Source: Cryptomeria japonica
Lineage: Eukaryota > Streptophyta > Pinopsida > Cupressales > Cupressaceae
DNA length: 64,000 nt
Assembly: GCF_030272615.1 (NCBI RefSeq)
Contig: NC_081408.1
Location: 202,906,191 to 202,970,190 of the forward strand
Direction of reading: 5' to 3'
The position numbers and the translations under genes are program-made. This document shows positions 22,393-33,284 of this stretch, one piece after another (within the stretch, counting starts at the first letter, position 1; every line of letters begins with the position of its first letter). A model generated the notes under the pieces. That model made no database searches. It was given only the letters and a program-made list of their open reading frames with translations, and had not been told where the DNA came from.

Positions 22393-25300
22393 TCTAGCAC
22401 GTCATCTACCCCCCGATCTTGCTGATCAATATTTTGGGAAGGTAGGAAACACACTAGAGGAGGAACATCCAACACAGTAGATGGAGCTATCACAAGATCC
22501 AAACAAGGGCTATATTCATACCCCAAGCCACGGTGTTATTGTCTAGGAGCTAGGATAAGTGCTTTAGAAAATTTGTTAGATAGATGGTTATCAACATCAA
22601 CATATTCATATTCACTATCAGAATGAGCAGGAGTAACATTTTCATCTATATCATCATCAAGATTAATAAAAAATAGGATCTTTAACTCGCACAGGATCAA
22701 GACCATCATGCATCTTATGTTCAGGAGATTTCGGCTCAATCGTCAGCTGAGGAGAAAATGGAATAATACTAGCTGAAGGTGTTTTTGGGTACTGCAAAGT
22801 TTGAGAAGTAGCTACCTGAGCTCTAAGACGATGCTTTCGTCGGTGTTCACGTGCAGAATGATTTCGTCTAGTCTTAGTAGGGAGTTGTGAAGATTGAGGA
22901 GGAGGAATGTTCTCATCCTTATCACTTGGGTGTTTAGGTTGTGGTCTCTTAGGTTGAACAATAGGAGAAGAGGAAGGTCTCTTCTCTCCATAAGAGGAAG
23001 GAGGAGGAACTGCTCCATATAAGGGAGGAATATTCGGTTTAGGAAGGAGACCAAGTCCATCATGATGAGGAGGTATAGGTCTGCTTTTAGAAAGTTTATT
23101 AGGCATAGGCATAGTCACATTCATAGGAATAGGTTGGGAATCTTCTTGAGGAAAGACATTAGTTTTATCTTTCAAAGGAAGAACTTCCTTCTCAAGAATG
23201 ATAGGAATGTCAAGTTTGGGTGTTCTAGGTTCACTTAGAGATAGGATCATATCTTTTTTCCACTTTTGATAAGATTTAAAAAGATGATCACTTTGCGGAG
23301 GAAGAGATTGGAATTGTTTAGGCCAAAAGTAATCAATAGGAACGCTAGAAGTTCTTTCAGCTGGTTTAAAGAGGCTATGATTGACAGTAACAACTTCACC
23401 ATTATGGGGAAATTTCAAACACTTGTGAATAGGAGAAGCAATAGCTTTCATGGAAGATAGCCAAGGGTAGCCTAGCTTCACATGAAATTGTTCGGATGAT
23501 GGAATAATAGCAAAGTCCACATCAAGGGATTTGTTATGGACCTCAATAGGCAATGTAATAGAACCAATTGCAGGAGAAGAAAATGCATCAAATAGTTTCA
23601 CAACCACATTTGTTTTGTCATAGATCACTTGATTCAATTGAAAAGTAAAAAGAAATTCTTCAGTAATGATATTAACCATACAAGAAGGATCAATAAGCAC
23701 TCCACGGCAAGGTGTATTTTTGACTTTTGCAACTATATATAAAGGACCATCAGGTGCCCTGATAGTTTCACTAGAATCAAAGGTGATGGAAGGTTCTTTA
23801 GGGATTTTCTATTGCTCTACAAAGTTAATCACATTCGGAGTCATGGACACAAGATCATTAGGTGAGACAGAGGAATCAGTAGTATCAATCACATTAGAGG
23901 TATGAGAAGGCAATGGATCAGTAAAAATCTAAAGATTTTGGTTAGGAGGAGCTACAGATGTATTGCCTTTATCATTCACACCAGAAACAAAGATAGTATT
24001 ATTATCAATCAAATCTTGAATTTTACCTTTTAAAGCAAAACATTTTTCAGTATCATGCCTAGGATGACGATGAAATTGACAAAAAGATTTGTTATCAAAA
24101 TAGGGTGAATTAATCTTTGCAGGATCTATTTGCCTTATAGGAGGAAGAGTAAGCACATTTTGTTCCAATAACTTATTCATAATACTATGCAATGATTCAT
24201 TCAAAGGAGTAAACTTTCTTTCTTTCTTGAAAAACTTAGAAATAGGAGGCACACCTGATGTCGTATTCACATTGTTGTTGATGATGTTTTCATTGAATTT
24301 AATGGACTCTCTGTTCGGTTTAAACTTCCCAAATGGTTGTTGACTACTATCACCCTTATCACTCAGAGCCATAGGATTTGCTTGTTCCATTTGACTCACA
24401 GTCAGTTGATAATTGTGAAGAGTTGCACACAACTGTTGGAAAGAAGTAAACTCAGAAAATAGGAGTTTTTCTCTAATATCTTTTTGTAAATTAGAAATAA
24501 AGATTCTTTGAATATCATTGTCAGGCACTGGAAAAGAAATTTGAGCATACAAATGCTTATATCTACCAATGAAATCAGTCACTTTTTCTTTAACACCTTG
24601 TTTACAATGCATTAAATCAATCAAAGTAACTTTAGGACTTATATTGTTTTGAAATTGTTGAATAAAAGCATTTTCAAGTTGTTCCAAAGAAGAAATAGAA
24701 TAAGAAGGCAACGAGCAATACCATTGTAGGGCTTTATCTCTTAATGTTCTAGTAAATAGTTTTGCAAGCAACCTTTGGTCATTAGCAAAATCAGTACATA
24801 TTGTTTGAAAGGTCTTAGCATGTGTTAGAGGATCACCCTTACCATTATAAAGCTCCAAATGCGGAATTTCAACATGTTTAGGGGGGATAGCTCAAACAAT
24901 GTCAAGAGAAAGTGGGCTTGCAACATCAAATGTGGGCACACTAAACTTAGATTGATTCATAGAGGCAATTTGTTGCTGTAAAGAAGAGACAGTTTGTGCA
25001 AGATTGTTAATGGTCGCTTCAGTCGAAGAGTTCATATTAGATGTGTTAGATTGTGATGGAGGTGTTATGTTATTGAAAGAAGGTATTGATTGAGAGTAAG
25101 GTGGTGGGACACTATGATAGTTAGTCATAGGAGATGATTGGAAAGGAGGAATACTACAAGGAGGAATGGAAGGGTTAAATGAATTGCCCCCTTGTGTCAT
25201 GTTCATTTGTGGAGATATAATAGGGACACTCATTGAAGGAATGAATGAAGAAGTCAGATTGAATGAAGGAATAGGGTTGATTGAAGAAGAGGGATTGCCC

Positions 25301-25821
25301 CCATGACTGGTGATCATAGGTGGAATGTCTTGTATTGAAGTAGTCATTATGTTTGATGTAAAAGTAGGTATACTAGCAATAGAAGTTGTCAAAGGAATAG
25401 AATGATTAACTTGAGTAGGAGGTTGTGTATAACCCAAAGTTTCAGCACAACTCTTCATAGGCATCACATTCGAATCCACAATGTGTGCAATACCACGCAA
25501 AATATCAATTCCATTCTTATCACTTTGAACCATACGTTTTAGACCCTCAATTAATGAAAGAGCTTCATTATCAGGGTATTCTTGAGACATCCATTGTCGA
25601 AAATCATGAAATTGGTTATCCAATTTCGAAAGTTGTTCTACAGAAACCTCATGGAGAGCTTCTTCATCATTAAGAGGATTAGAGGAATTACCCATGTCCT
25701 CATTAAAAAGGCCATTCAAATTAGGTTCCATCTCCTCGGTAATTACACCTTGGAAAGACTTAATTCTAAGGCTTCGTCTAACAGGAATAGTGTAAGTAGG
25801 GCTTATTGTTGTAAAACTCAT
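22393..25821 (-). pseudogene. gag-pro: El-6 gag-protease reading frame
   Basis: The ATG at 25821 begins MSFTTISPTYTIPVRRSLRI as in El-5. One frame runs to about 22663, broken by TGA at 24889-24891 (CGA in El-5), by a stop near 23926 and by one near 23818. An added T in a T-run near 22670 shifts the acidic end (22536-22739) to another frame. The N-terminal linker, capsid domain with the 41 bases missing from El-5, variant knuckle (CQFHRHPRHDTEKC) and protease-like domain (LIDPSCMVNIITEE) follow in order, then the Pro-rich tail. The intact ancestral frame would have been about 1100 codons. This is the best copy for judging the family. Confidence 0.92.
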
Positions 25822-26980
25822 GCACTAAAGAGAGAGAGATTTTGAATTTTAGAGGTAGCAAATTTCAATAAAATCAGCCAATCTCCTAGATTTAAGCTAT
25901 TAAATTCAATCAGGACAATCTCCCGAAATTTTGAAAAAAATGTCCGGGACCGTGGCGAACGGAGTGCACACGGTCCTCGCAACTTTTTTCAAAATTTTCA
26001 GAGACGAAAGTTATGATGATTTTAAAGCTAATTTGAAAAAATTGAGTGATTTTACGATCTGTAGATAGGCCAAATTAAAGTTGCAATCTCAAAATTGAAC
26101 CCTACCAAGATTGTTGAAAAATGTAAAATTTGAATTTTGAAAAAGAGAGGGAAACTGAAATTTTGAATTTTATGATTTTAGAGGGAATGCTGAAAGCAAT
26201 GCAAGTTTTGAAATTTAAAAGTTGACTCGATTTCATGCAAAATTCGAATTTGAAAGTGGAAATCAAAGTTGTTGTAATTAAACACTTAATATCAAAAGTT
26301 ACAAACTGCAAAAATTTGAATAAAGCACTGAAATTTCGAATGAATGCTAACACACTTTTCAGATTTAGGACTGTAAGAAACACAATTTTGATACAGATTT
26401 CAATTTCAACAATTTTTGAATGATTAGAAGCCTCAATCCAAGCAATCGCTAGACCAACTTTGACTTTAATTTTGAAGGTGTTAAAATTAATAAAATCAGC
26501 CAAAATTCTGGATTTTAGCAGAAAAATACAGTAAGATCTAGCTCCTGAAATTTTAGAAAAAATGTCGGGGACGAGGGCGCTCGAGGTGCACACGGTCCTC
26601 GCAAATTTTTTCCAAATTTTTAGGGATGAAAGATATTGTGATTGTATTGCAGAATCCAAAGTTACAGCCGATTTGGAAGTGTTTTAATTAGTGAAATTAT
26701 CAGTCAAAGGTTGAATCAAGAAGGTCTTAAAAACTAGGGTTTTGACATTTAACCACTTAATTTTAGAATTAAAGCACGAATATGAATTGACAATTTGCAA
26801 TAGAAGGGTAGATCTGAAACAAGCATTAACAATTAAACATTTCATAAGCTTATTACTAAAAAGAAAATTTTAGGGTTTTTATGCAATCAACCTCTAAAAT
26901 TTGCAAAAGATCAAACATGGAAATATAATTAGGAAAGAAAAATTTTCAGATCTAACCATGAATAATTAGAATGAGGATGT
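25822..26980 (-). other. El-6 untranslated leader with perfect 8-bp hairpin
   Basis: Noncoding leader between primer-binding site and gag. A perfect inverted repeat GGACCGTG (25947-25954) and CACGGTCC (25969-25976) encloses a 14-base loop. A second, related GC-rich motif lies near 26571-26602. Both correspond to motifs in the El-5 leader. Confidence 0.7.
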
Positions 26981-26999
26981 TCACGTCGGGTTCACCAAA
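26981..26999 (-). promoter_or_regulatory. El-6 putative primer-binding site
   Basis: In element sense TTGGTGAACCCGACGTGA, directly downstream of the 5' LTR. It differs from El-5 at a CpG site. Confidence 0.6.
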
Positions 27000-27000
27000 A

Positions 27001-28251
27001 TGTAAAATAGAAAAATTAAACCCTAGTCGTTCTCCCCTCCCCAACTCCAAGGAGAGAGAAGAAAGAGTCACTAGGGTTGATGGTTTTCACTTAGGAGGGA
27101 CTTTACATTCAAAAAAGGGTTTGAAACCCACAAGATCCAATCCCACGCAATGCAAGATTGGATTCTAAATGAGTTTCAAGGGTTAAGACATCAAGGATAC
27201 CCTCTTTTGTAAAGAATGTTGATAGAAAGATTGAACTAGGAATGCATGTAAAGTAGGAAAGATTTGCCTATAAACAGAGATAGGGATATGGGATGAAGCT
27301 GCGGACCTGGAATTAGCAGTAAAATGTCGAGACGGTGCTATTCTGCAAATTTGAGTGAAATTTGATGGGACGATGGTGCCCGGCGTGCACACGGTCCTCC
27401 GAAAAATCCGTGAAACGAAGGGGGATCTGTTCGTCTCTGCACAAGGATTCCAAATCTTCAATTACAGCCGCGTACTTGCAACCTACACACAAAAAAGAGA
27501 GGACGATTGGGGGGTTAGGGATGAGGGGTTTGCCTTTAGGTCAAACCCCGGTTTTGGAATTAACCAAGAAATGAGAATGTTGTAAATGTAAATGTTTGTA
27601 ATGTAAACAAGTACTGATACCTTGTTGTAAGAATGTTTGTATTCTTACATGCGAAGGTGTAATGTATGTAGTATGTTGTATGTTGTATGTGATCTCCTCT
27701 TCAATGGTTGAATCCTTGTATTGAATGCAACACTTAGCCTTGAATGGAGACTTAGAATGCTCAATTGCTTGAAGGAATGCTTGAATGCTTGAATGCTTGA
27801 ATGCTTGAATGTTTGAATGTTTGAATATCACTTCCGCACCTTGTTCTTTCTTATTTCCTTCCTACCTCCTCAAATGGGAGGGGAAATGTAGTTTATATAC
27901 TTGTCAATTAGGGTTGATAGACTGATTTTCCCGACCTTGGGCCGACCAGGAAACAATATTTTCCAATTTGCAAACTTAAAGACCCGAAGCCCCAAAAGAG
28001 ACTGGGCCCAAAATAGGGCCAGGGACCAGGGCACTGGGTGCCATGGTCCTAGGGGACGAGGGCACTGGGCGCCATGGTCCCACCTCCCAGGACAGCAGGG
28101 TGCAAGGAGGATCAGGCCAGGGTGCAGAAAAATGCAGTTTTTGATGTCATGAACAAGTTTCGGGGTCTCCATTCAGGTTCAGTGTTGTGTCACCATCGTG
28201 AAGACCCAAATGCGGTCGAAATTGCAAGTGTCACAAGTTTAGGACGCTACA
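27001..28251 (-). repeat. El-6 5' LTR
   Basis: 1251 bp, TGTAAAATAG to GCTACA on the plus strand. It carries two 31-bp units (about 28022-28082), and the extra unit equals exactly the 31-bp excess over the 3' LTR. Confidence 0.93.
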
Positions 28252-28845
28252 ATTACAAACACTTACATTTACAGCATTCTCATTTCTTGGTTAATTCCAA
28301 AACCGGGGTTTGACCTAAGGGCAAACCCCTAATCCCTAACCCCCTAATCATCCTCTCTTTTTTGTGTGTGGGTTGTAGGTACGCGGCTGTAATTGAAGAT
28401 CTGGAATCCTTGTGCAGAGACGAACAGATCCCCCTTCGTTTCGCGGATTTTTCGGAGGACCGTGTGCACTCCGGGCGCCATCGTCTCGTCAACTTTCACT
28501 CAAATTTGTAGGACAGCATCGTCTCAACATTTTACTACTAATTTCAGGTCCGTAGCTTCATCCCGTGTCCCTATCTCCATCTACAAGTGAATCTTTCTTG
28601 CTTTACATGCACTCCTAGTTCAACCCTTCTATCTACATTCTTTACAAAATAGGGTATCCTTGCTGTCTCAACCCTTGAAACTCATTTAGAATCCAGTCTT
28701 GCATTGTGTGGGATTGGATCTTGTGGGTCTCAACCCCTCTTTTGAATGTAAAGTCTCTCCTAAGTGAAAACCGTCAATCCTAGTGACCTCCTTTCTCTCT
28801 CCTTGGAGTGGGGGGAACACCTAGGGTTCGATTTTCTACTTTACA
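28252..28845 (+). repeat. El-5 3' LTR, second part
   Basis: Starts with the second ATTAC target copy (28252-28256) and continues the El-5 LTR to TTTACA at 28845. It aligns with 13822-14419. The following bases aagct are the right target copy of El-5. Confidence 0.93.
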
Positions 28846-29172
28846 AAGCTCCAATTAAATATGCAGGCATACATAACCAACTTCAAGACACCATATGATT
28901 CCTTCACTACATATGGGCAAACTATTCATTATTATCAGCTTCAGTTTGTCAGGATAGAATTAGAGATCAGCAATCGATCAAGAGACTTGTAGGAGCTCCA
29001 ACTGGTCTTATTACCCAGACTGCAAATTATTCAGAAGTGCTTTCTCAATCTAGAAGCCTTAATGGTAACTCAAAAGATGAGTACCATTGATGCCATGAAA
29101 GAACAGGTATCTCAGATGTAGACTGAAAGTGAGGTTGCTACCTCATTACTTGAGTCATGGTCATTAGCATGA
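28846..29172 (+). pseudogene. El-3 ORF2, C-terminal part
   Basis: The last ~107 codons of ORF2 after removal of El-5. They read through DKLQLNMQAYITNFKTPYDS and QLQFVRIELEISNRSRD, with TAG stops near 28990 and 29119, and end at the TGA 29170-29172. The composition is helical and coil-like, as in the preceding part. No known domain is recognised. Its position just upstream of the purine tract and LTR puts ORF2 at the 3' end of the element, where env-like or accessory ORFs of some plant elements lie. Confidence 0.6.
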
Positions 29173-29505
29173 AGACTTTTATTTAGGATTTTGAATCTAT
29201 TTTTGACAAGTTCCATTCCTTATTGTCATAAACATTTACTCAATTTTAATGATAATGAGAAACAGGGGTTATTCTGCATTACTTTGTCATTGTTGGCAAA
29301 GGGGGAGTAGTATTTAAAATTTTGGTGAATGCTATGTATACTTTCATGTTACCACTTTAAGGGAGTAGTATACATTGCAATTTCTGCAATAGGGATAGTG
29401 TATATGCTTAGGGGGACTAATTTTGCATATGGCATATTTTTCTTGTAAAAACACTTAGATGAAAAAATTTTCCTAAGTGTTGCCATCAATGCCAAAGGGG
29501 GAGAT
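29173..29505 (+). other. El-3 3' untranslated region and polypurine tract
   Basis: Noncoding. The functional tract is AAAGGGGGAGAT (29494-29505), directly before the LTR. A second tract AAAGGGGGAG lies near 29298 and is not followed by an LTR. Confidence 0.8.
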
Positions 29506-30641
29506 TGTTGGCATTTTTTTGATGTTGTGATTATCATTGATGGACACACACTTTCTTTGTGTACACTTTCTTGATGTATGAGTTATGCTCAACCAGTATT
29601 TGTTCCAACCAGCATTATGTATTATAGTCTTTAGACTATCGGTGGTTTACAAAAGATGTTTACCGGTCACAAACTGACTGAAGACCTCAAGCGGTTTGAG
29701 AATCTCAAGTGGTACGAAGGAACAAAGTGGTAGTTAACATTTTTCCAGTCTTCATTTTTTGACAACCTGTAATCAATAAATTGTACTCTGTGATGAGTTA
29801 CCAACCAGTATTTCTGTGATGAGTTATCATCCATTGACACTTTGGCAGTGATTTTGTGCCATGTTACCAAATGTGTGTAGATGCACTGAACCTAGGAACT
29901 TCTAATTTAATCCTATTGGACTGATGTGAAATCAGACTCCTTTATAAAGACATCATGTCTAGGGTTTTAGTAGATGATGAGGGTTTATATGTGTGATCAT
30001 AGAAGAGAAGATTAAGTCTGTGTGAAGAGTAGGAGTGTGGAGATATTGAAGATTGAAGTAATGCTGAAATGCATTAATAGTGAGCTATCAAGGATCTAAC
30101 CAAGCATAGTGTGCTAGTATCTAGATCACTCACTTGTTGATTACTCACATCTTCGACAAGTTTGAAACCCTTAACCGGGTAGGCCTAGCAAAGCCTTTGT
30201 AAATCCTCTAACAAGATGGTTCACAACTGTGAATCCGAAATCCTCTCACAAGGTAGTCTTTAATAGGACTTATCTCCTAATAGAGATCTAGATTCCTAAC
30301 AACATCTGTTCTGGTGAAGAACATTGTATGACCTTAATCGGTCTGACCTTAACTAGTTTGGTTTCTATTCTGCAGATAGTTACTTGTGATTTTTTGCTCA
30401 CTGTGGTTTTTCCCATCTGGGTTTCCATGTCAAAACATCTTGTGTTATGGTGATTATGCTCCTGTGGGTGAATTCTTTGTTTGGTTTTTGGTTTGCATTT
30501 ATCTTAACCAGTTTATTAGTGAATCTGCTAAACCGGTTATTTGCTAAACTATTTATGTACTAGTTATCTGCTAAACTATTTAGAAATTTGAGTTCAGTGA
30601 TTTTTGGTATACTAATTCACCCCCCCTCTTAGTATTCATCA
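29506..30641 (+). repeat. El-3 3' LTR
   Basis: Starts TGTTGGCATT after the purine tract and ends near CATTCATCA in the pattern seen in copia LTRs here (a ...TTCACCCCCCCTCTTAGT run just before the end). The right boundary is fixed because El-2 gag resumes at about 30642. The partner LTR is outside the window, so the exact end is uncertain by a few bases. Confidence 0.8.
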
Positions 30642-31250
30642 GTTTTGCATGCAACAAGATTGGAAAATTGTAGCTAATTGTCCTAATGGTGATAATGAGC
30701 ACAAGCGAGAGAAGTTCAAGAAGTACAAGGGTAAAGGCAAAAGAGATTGTCTTATTGTAGTTGATGGTGGTATAACTCATGAGGAGTCAGATGGTGATGC
30801 TAATGAAGACCTTGTGTTTGTAGCCATTAAAGAGGAATCATTTGATCAAAAGGCTTTAGTTTCTCACATGGATAATTCTGATGATTGGATCATTTATAGT
30901 GGTTGTTCACATCACATGACCGGTGACTAGAGCAAATTTATTTCTTTGAAGGAATTTGATGGCAGAGTTGTAAGATTTGGTAATGACTCACCCTGCATGG
31001 TTAAAGGTAAGGGAACTATTTCTCTGAATGGAAAGAGTAGTGCAGACGATGTCTACTAGGTTGAAGGTCTAAAGAACAATCTTTTACATGTTGCTCAGCT
31101 CAATGATAGAGCATATCCATTAGAGTTAAGAATGGTATGTGCAAAATCTATGGGAGCAAAGGTGAACTGATTGCAACTAGCAAGCAGACTAAAGGTAACT
31201 TGTTTCACCTAAATCCTAAAGTCAGCAACTATTTAATTTCTAAAGTAGAT
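30642..31250 (+). pseudogene. gag-pro: El-2 gag end and protease
   Basis: It starts inside a zinc knuckle (CNKIGKIVANC, with Lys where His belongs), followed by a basic tail (KREKFKKYKGKGKR). The protease active site at about 30895 reads IIYSGCSHHMTGD. The catalytic Asp of DSG has become Tyr, so the enzyme would be dead. The core continues past a TAG near 30928 through VVRFGNDSPCMVKGKGTI to NNLLHVAQLND. A frameshift or deletion near 31120 precedes the integrase frame. Confidence 0.85.
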
Positions 31251-32230
31251 GATATTTGGCTTTAGCATAGGAGATTTTGTCATATAAATTTTGATAACAT
31301 TGTTAAAGTGAGTAAGTCCAAGACAGTGAGAGGTTTACCTCAATTGGACAAACTGGTTAATGCTCTATGTAAGGAATGTCAGTTGGGAAAGATGACATCC
31401 TCAACTTTCAAGAGAAAATCATTTTTAGCAGAACATCTATTAGATTTGGTTCATACAGACATCTATGGACCAATAAGGACTAAAAGTATTCAAGGTGATA
31501 GATACTTTATGATCTTCACTGATGATTTCTCAAGAATGATGTGGGTCACATTATTGAAGGATAAAAGATAAGCATTTAGTAAGTTCAAGGCATTCAAGGC
31601 CTTAGCTGAAAAGGAGAGTGGTAAGAAGATAAAGTGTCTGAGGACTGATCAAGGTGGTGAATTTACTTATGAGGAATTCACTAGATATTTTGAAGAAAGT
31701 GGTATCAAATGATAGATTTTTGTATCGAGGACACCACAATAGAATGGTATTGCAGAGAGAAACAACTAGTTAGTTGTTGAAGCTGCTAGGATGATGTTGA
31801 TACAAGGAGGTGTAGCAAAAAGTTTTTGGAGAGAATCTATCAGCACAATTGTCTACACTATGAACCAGATTCTGGTAAAAAGAGGTAAGGACAAGACTCC
31901 TTATGAATACCGGTATGGTAGATCACCTAATGTTAGTTATTTCAAGATATTTGACAGCAAATGTTTTATTAAGAGAGGTGACTATGTTAGAGAGTTCGAG
32001 GCTAAAAGTGATGAAGGTATATTTCGTGGTTTTTCCACCAAGAGTAAGGCCTACAAATGTTATAACAACTAGACATGAAGAATTATTGAGAGTGATGATG
32101 CTCAAGTGGATGAGTATCCTGAAGTCTCAGAGGAAACTAGTGTGGAGAAAAAGGATGAAGATCCTTGCATTTTGTTTTTGGAACCAAAACATGTGAAACC
32201 TGAAACTGGTAAAGAGAATGTTGTTGTACC
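31251..32230 (+). pseudogene. int: El-2 integrase
   Basis: Pre-integrase finger (HRRFCHINFDNIV, then CKECQLGK) and DDE core: Asp in VHTDIYGPIRTK, Asp in RTDQGGEF and Glu in NGIAERNN, all present. The C-terminal part has NVSYFKIFDSKCFIKRGDYV and SDEGIFRGFSTKSKAYKCYN. In-frame stops near 31264, 31569, 31710, 31740 and 31770 mostly fit CGA, CAG or TGG codons changed to stops. An acidic linker follows to the reverse transcriptase. Confidence 0.9.
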
Positions 32231-33284
32231 AGTTCAACAAAAATAGGTACATTCAGAAGAAGATGATGATCATGAAGAATATGAACCTGAAGATAATGAT
32301 CATGTTATTATGAGGTATGTGATACGCAATCACAATCCTGAACAAATTATTGGAGATAAGGATGCTAGAGTGATAACCAGAAGACAAATTAGGGAAAATT
32401 CTTGCCTGATCTCCACTATTGAGCCTAGAACTGCTAAGGAAGCATTTGGAGATGATTATTGGGTTAAAGCTATGGAGGAGGAGCTTGATCAAATTGAGAA
32501 GACCAATACATGGACCCTAGTACCCCAAATGGTAAATAAAAATGTGATAGGTACTAAGTGAGTATTTAGGAACAAGTTGAATGAAGATGGTGTTGTAGTT
32601 TGTGAAAAAGATAGATTGGTTTGCAGAGGTTATACACAAGAAGAAGGAGATGATTATGGTGAGACTTTTGCACCAATGTCTAGACTGGAAGGTGTCAGAA
32701 CTTTACTTGCATTTGCAGCACATAAGGGATTCAAAGTATATTAGATGGATGTGAAGTCAATGTTTTTGAATGGAATACTGGAAGAAGAAGTATACATCGA
32801 GCAGCCAAATGGTTATGTTTTAACTGATGAAAAAGACATGCTATGTAAGTTTCACAAAGCACTATATGGATTAAATCAAGCACCGACACCATGGTATGAA
32901 AGGCTTCATTCACACCTAATGAAGATAGGTTTTTCAGAGAACCAGTAAAGATATAAATATATATCTCAAATCTAAAGGAGATAAGATACTGATTAGTGAA
33001 GTGTTTGTAGATGATATCATATTTGGAGGTAATGATGACATGAGCAATGACTTTGCAAATGAAATAGAAAGTGAGTTTGAAATGTCTCTAGTAGGAGAGA
33101 CAAAAAATTTCATAGGATTGCAAATTAATGAATAAAGAGTGGTATTTTCATCATAATCTAAGTATGTGAAAGAGGTATTAAAGACATTTAGTATGAGTGA
33201 CTGTAAACTAGTTGCGATACCAATGGTTATAGGTTGTAAGCTATCTAAGGAAGATGAAGCCACATCTATTGATGAGAAGCAGTA
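32231..33284 (+). pseudogene. pol: El-2 reverse transcriptase
   Basis: Copia reverse transcriptase with the leading region IEPRTAKEAFGDDYWVKAME, then [40 protein letters not shown] and KALYGLNQAPTPWYERLHS. A shift near 32945 is followed by VFVDDIIFGGND (about 33000-33035), so the catalytic Asp pair is intact. It continues to LSKEDEATSIDEKQ, where El-7 interrupts at 33284. Stops occur near 32560, 32740, 33135 and 33155. Confidence 0.9.

Larger units (their letters stand above)
20429..28251 (-). mobile_element. El-6: second gag-protease-only element, inserted in the El-5 3' LTR
   Basis: A minus-strand element of the same family as El-5, 7823 bp, flanked by a perfect 5-bp target duplication ATTAC (20424-20428 and 28252-28256). 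Joining the flanks recreates the sequence found intact in the El-5 5' LTR near 13822. Its LTRs are 20429-21648 and 27001-28251. The inside holds a purine tract, the gag-protease frame (25821 down to about 22393), a leader and a primer-binding site. No polymerase or integrase is present. Confidence 0.95.
13228..28845 (+). mobile_element. El-5: gag-protease-only gypsy-type element, split by El-6
   Basis: A plus-strand LTR element inserted in El-3 ORF2 with near-matching target copies aaact (13223-13227) and aagct (28846-28850). It has a 5' LTR (13228-14419), primer-binding site, leader of about 1.2 kb, a gag-protease reading frame (15603-19011), 3' untranslated region, purine tract and a 3' LTR that El-6 splits at 20428/28252. 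There is no reverse transcriptase, RNase H or integrase anywhere in the 5.3-kb internal region, and the same is true of its relatives El-6 and El-9. It is therefore a non-autonomous family rather than one deleted copy. Confidence 0.92.
1..30641 (+). mobile_element. El-3: copia-like element with gag plus a long unassigned ORF, no pol; split by El-4 and El-5
   Basis: This element runs in from the left edge and is present as three pieces (1-2286, 11259-13227, 28846-30641) separated by El-4 and El-5. In order it holds the end of a gag gene with zinc knuckles, a spacer, a long second reading frame (ORF2), a purine tract and a 3' LTR. No protease, integrase or reverse transcriptase is present between gag and the LTR. 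ORF2 stays in one frame across the El-4 insertion once one 5-bp target copy is removed, which shows the pieces belong together. The 5' LTR would lie left of the window. Non-autonomous plant elements with gag only (TR-GAG type) are known; the large extra ORF is what sets this one apart. Assignment to the copia side rests on the TGTTGG LTR start, the AAAGGGGGAGAT tract and gag similarity to El-7. Confidence 0.8.
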
